From Gammaproteobacteria bacterium (GTDB lineage: Bacteria; Pseudomonadota; Gammaproteobacteria; SZUA-229): a stretch of DNA of 8,561 nucleotides. Below, one piece after another: positions 6,436 to 8,561 of the stretch (position 1 is the first letter of the stretch; the number at the start of each line of letters is the position of its first letter). The stretch is from assembly GCA_026197015.1 (NCBI GenBank), contig JAPHRB010000042.1, positions 1-8,561 of the forward strand, in the 5' to 3' direction. The notes below the pieces were generated by a model. That model did no database searches and was not told where the DNA came from. It saw nothing but the letters and a program-made list of their open reading frames with translations. A program made the position numbers and the translations under genes.

Positions 6436-8166
6436 ATGAAACTATTTATTAAATTTATTTTAAGTGTTTTTTTAATCGTATCATTTACTGCGCAGGCAGC
6501 TGATATACAGGTAAGAGTTGATCGCACTCAAATAGAACTTAATGAAACTTTCACACTCACTTTCGAAAGTAGTGAAGACCCGGATGATGCCCCTGATTTT
6601 TCACCTCTTGAAAAAGATTTTCAAATTTTAAGTCAGGGCACCAGCAGTAATATCAGTATCATAAATGGTCAATATACTCGTTCAAAGAAATGGAATGTTT
6701 CTCTGCTTGCACGCCGTAAAGGTACTATCACTATTCCTCAGATCAAATTTGGTAGTGATAGCAGCCCCAGTTACCAGATTACGATCAATCAACCTGAAAA
6801 ATCATCAGGCAAAGCTGGTGAAGCATTAATTTCTGAACTGGATGTTAACACCACAAGCACATACCCTCAGGCACAAATTATTATTACCAAAAGATTGCTT
6901 AGTTCAAGTAATATCAATGCCTACGAGTTTTCAGAATTAGAAAGTAGTGGCGTGCCGATATCTGAAGAAAAACTTGGTGAAGTAAAACAGTACCAAACAA
7001 AACGCGGCGCTACATCTTATCTTGTATTAGAGCAACGTTATGCCATCTACCCACAATCAGCAGGTGAGTTAAAAATAGAACCCGTAGTTGCGAGCGCCCG
7101 CATAGCCATACAGGGGTCACGCGGTAACCGTTCTACTTTTGACCCTTTTCGCAGTAACACTAAAACAATACGCCGCTCATCAGCTAGTAAAACCGTTACC
7201 GTTAAACCGGTCCCCGACTCATTTAGAGGCAAACACTGGTTAGCCGCAAAAGAAGTTCAGTTAGTAGAAGAGTTTCCAGAATCCAATGACTTTACTGCGG
7301 GCGAACCCATTACCCGGACACTTTTATTAGTTGCCGACGGACAAAGCTCGTCGCAACTACCTGAGTTCACTATCAATGAAATAGACGGTCTTAAACAGTA
7401 CCCTGACAAACCACTACTTAAAAACAATATCAGTGATGACGGCATTACCGGCATACAGCAACTCAAGGTTGCCATCATCCCTTCTGCAAAAGGCACTTAT
7501 AAATTACCCGAAATTTCTGTTCCCTGGTGGAACACACAAACGAATAAACTTGAAATAGCTAAAATTAAAGCCAGAACCTTCTCCGTAGGCAAATCATCTC
7601 AGGCCAGTAAACAGGATAAACCTTCAGTTGTTACTGCCCCGCCTGCCATGCAGGATATAACAATTGCAGAACCTGAAGTTAATAAATTGAAACCTCTTAA
7701 TTCTACAGATACAGAGGTTTCTGATAACAGTCTGCTCTGGAAAATAGTTTCTTTCGTTCTGGCTATAAGCCTGCTTTACACTTTATTTTTGTTGTGGCAA
7801 AAAAGTCGGAATACCTCCCTTTCTAAAACCGTAGACACACCCGTAAACACCTCTCAAAAGCAGGCTTTAAAACAACTTAAACAGGCCTGTGAGAAAAATG
7901 ATGCCAAATCATCAAAAGACGCTTTATTGCAGTGGGCTGAAGTTACTTTTACTGACAGCACTGCTCACTCCCTTGGAGAAATATCAAGCAGAGTAGATCA
8001 GACATTTGCAGAAAAAATAGATGTTTTAAACTCATCTTTATATCGAGATAAAGCAAATGAATGGCTTTGTGACGATTTATTTGAGCTTTGTTATCAATAC
8101 ACCGAAAGCCTGAAAAACAATGCTGAGTCGAAAGACCACGACAAACTTGAGAGCCTGTATAAATAA
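6436..8166 (+). CDS. batD: BatD family protein, exported and membrane-anchored
   Basis: A 576-residue protein that begins with a signal peptide (MKLFIKFILSVFLIVSF, probable cleavage after AQA at residue 21). A long extracytoplasmic region follows, of the beta-rich type seen in BatD, starting ADIQVRVDRTQIELNETFTL. A later stretch, PAMQDITIAEPEVNKLKPLN, looks like a linker. One membrane helix lies at about 434-454 (LLWKIVSFVLAISLLYTLFL). Basic residues after it put the last 120 residues in the cytoplasm. This tail has motifs ALKQLK at 477-482, W500, SLGEI at 512-516 and LNSSLY at 531-536, resembling the tail of the DUF4381 protein. BatD proteins close Bat operons and are thought to join the VWA proteins in a membrane complex. 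The ATG at 6436 is 41 bp after batB, has no clear ribosome binding site, and gives a complete signal peptide. Length is normal for the family. Confidence 0.92.
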   Translation: MKLFIKFILSVFLIVSFTAQAADIQVRVDRTQIELNETFTLTFESSEDPDDAPDFSPLEKDFQILSQGTSSNISIINGQYTRSKKWNVSLLARRKGTITIPQIKFGSDSSPSYQITINQPEKSSGKAGEALISELDVNTTSTYPQAQIIITKRLLSSSNINAYEFSELESSGVPISEEKLGEVKQYQTKRGATSYLVLEQRYAIYPQSAGELKIEPVVASARIAIQGSRGNRSTFDPFRSNTKTIRRSSASKTVTVKPVPDSFRGKHWLAAKEVQLVEEFPESNDFTAGEPITRTLLLVADGQSSSQLPEFTINEIDGLKQYPDKPLLKNNISDDGITGIQQLKVAIIPSAKGTYKLPEISVPWWNTQTNKLEIAKIKARTFSVGKSSQASKQDKPSVVTAPPAMQDITIAEPEVNKLKPLNSTDTEVSDNSLLWKIVSFVLAISLLYTLFLLWQKSRNTSLSKTVDTPVNTSQKQALKQLKQACEKNDAKSSKDALLQWAEVTFTDSTAHSLGEISSRVDQTFAEKIDVLNSSLYRDKANEWLCDDLFELCYQYTESLKNNAESKDHDKLESLYK

Positions 8167-8199
8167 AACCATATAAACAGAGGCTGTAGAAACGTTATT

Positions 8200-8216
8200 T
8201 TTGAACCTGGTTCAAA
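8200..8216. repeat. Perfect 17-bp palindrome (operator or weak hairpin)
   Basis: TTTGAACC, a central T, and GGTTCAAA form a perfect inverted repeat with 8-bp arms, 33 bp after the batD stop and about 60 bp before the TlpA-like start. As RNA it would give a 7-bp stem with a CTG loop and is followed by CTTTT, so it may be a weak terminator for the Bat operon. As DNA, its compact two-fold symmetry also suits a dimeric regulator. The sequence exists with certainty; its function is open. Confidence 0.55.
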
Positions 8217-8232
8217 CTTTTGACAGTGCATG

Positions 8233-8261
8233 TTGTCATAGAATACCTCTACTCTGATAAG
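8233..8261 (+). promoter_or_regulatory. Possible sigma-70 promoter for the TlpA-like gene
   Basis: TTGTCA (8233-8238, five of six to TTGACA) and GATAAG (8256-8261, four of six to TATAAT) are 17 bp apart. The leader to the ATG at 8277 would be only about 10 nt, which is short. A better -35 match, TTGACA at 8220-8225, has no -10 at correct spacing. The gene probably has its own promoter in this spacer, but the exact site is uncertain. Confidence 0.25.
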
Positions 8262-8276
8262 TGTTATTTAAAGTCT

Positions 8277-8561
8277 ATGAAATCAATTCACTCCATCAAA
8301 CTTGTGTCTTTATTACTGATCTGTCTAGGCTCACCTTTAATGGCCACAGAAGCAAAATCTGATAATCTTTCTCAGCCAGGCCTGCCCAATATCGAACTAA
8401 TGGGTAGTGATGGCAAGCAACACCAGATTAAGGAATTTATAGGCAATGGCAAATGGACCACCATCGTTGTCTGGGGGCCCAAATGCCCGGCCTGCACAGA
8501 AGAAATGCCTTCTATTCAGGGTTTATATGATGATAGAGCGACAACTAATATCAATGTATTA
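8277..8561 (+). CDS. Exported thioredoxin/TlpA-like protein, cut by the window end
   Basis: Ninety-five residues are visible and the frame is still open at the last base. The N-terminus is a likely signal peptide (basic start, hydrophobic KLVSLLLICLG, possible cleavage after LMA at residue 23), so the protein is probably periplasmic. The thioredoxin-like fold begins at GLPNIELMGSDGK, then the strand TTIVVWGPKCPACTEEMPSI carries the CXXC redox motif C70-P-A-C73. The layout matches TlpA/ResA-type disulfide reductants or related redoxins, which pass electrons to periplasmic thiols, for example in cytochrome c maturation. The specific partner cannot be told. The ATG at 8277 is the start that gives a complete signal peptide; no clear ribosome binding site is seen. 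It is separated from batD by 110 bp and is probably a separate transcription unit. Confidence 0.82.
   Translation, partial: MKSIHSIKLVSLLLICLGSPLMATEAKSDNLSQPGLPNIELMGSDGKQHQIKEFIGNGKWTTIVVWGPKCPACTEEMPSIQGLYDDRATTNINVL

Noticed and set aside
8203..8213. LexA box (GAAC-N4-GTTC) upstream of the TlpA-like gene
   Set aside because: The spacing is three bases, GAAC-CTG-GTTC, not four, and that box belongs to Gram-positive-type LexA; an SOS site is not supported.
8316..8324. Lipobox at LIC in the TlpA-like signal peptide
   Set aside because: The residue before C16 is isoleucine, not G, A or S, so lipoprotein processing is unlikely.

Overview
The window looks like chromosomal DNA from a gammaproteobacterium of moderate-to-low G+C. 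The main reason is the gene order MoxR ATPase, DUF58 protein, DUF4381 protein, BatA, BatB fused to a BatC-like TPR region, and BatD. That layout, with DUF4381 and the VWA-TPR fusion, is typical of gammaproteobacterial Bat (Bacteroides aerotolerance) loci. This assignment rests on recognised protein motifs, not on a database search.

Layout. Positions 2-364 hold the 3' part of an ABC-2 (GldF/NosY-like) permease gene whose last membrane helix appears to be missing. It runs into, and overlaps by 31 bp, the convergent 3' end of a PlsC-type acyltransferase gene on the minus strand (334-891). An approximately 100-bp divergent spacer follows. A tight six-gene plus-strand operon then occupies about 988-8166: moxR, a DUF58 gene, a DUF4381 gene, batA, batB-C and batD. 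The first five are joined by a 2-nt gap or by 4-, 4- and 8-bp overlaps. Only batD is preceded by a real gap, of 41 bp. After batD there is a 110-bp spacer with a perfect 17-bp palindrome and a possible promoter. The window ends inside a gene for an exported thioredoxin/TlpA-like protein with a CPAC motif (8277-8561).

How the genes may work together. MoxR AAA+ ATPases are thought to act as chaperones or remodellers together with VWA-domain partners. Membrane segments and flanking positive charges suggest one machine spanning the inner membrane. MoxR, DUF58, the DUF4381 tail and the BatD tail would be cytoplasmic. The two MIDAS-bearing VWA domains, the TPR region and the long BatD ectodomain would be periplasmic. 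The locus type is known, but its biochemical function is not settled.

I found no clearly unprecedented system. The points most worth following up are the apparent similarity between the cytoplasmic tails of DUF4381 and BatD, the degenerate metal site in the DUF58 protein, the rearranged junction near 345, the 125-residue tail of BatB-C with no large hydrophobic residue, and the palindrome upstream of the TlpA-like gene.
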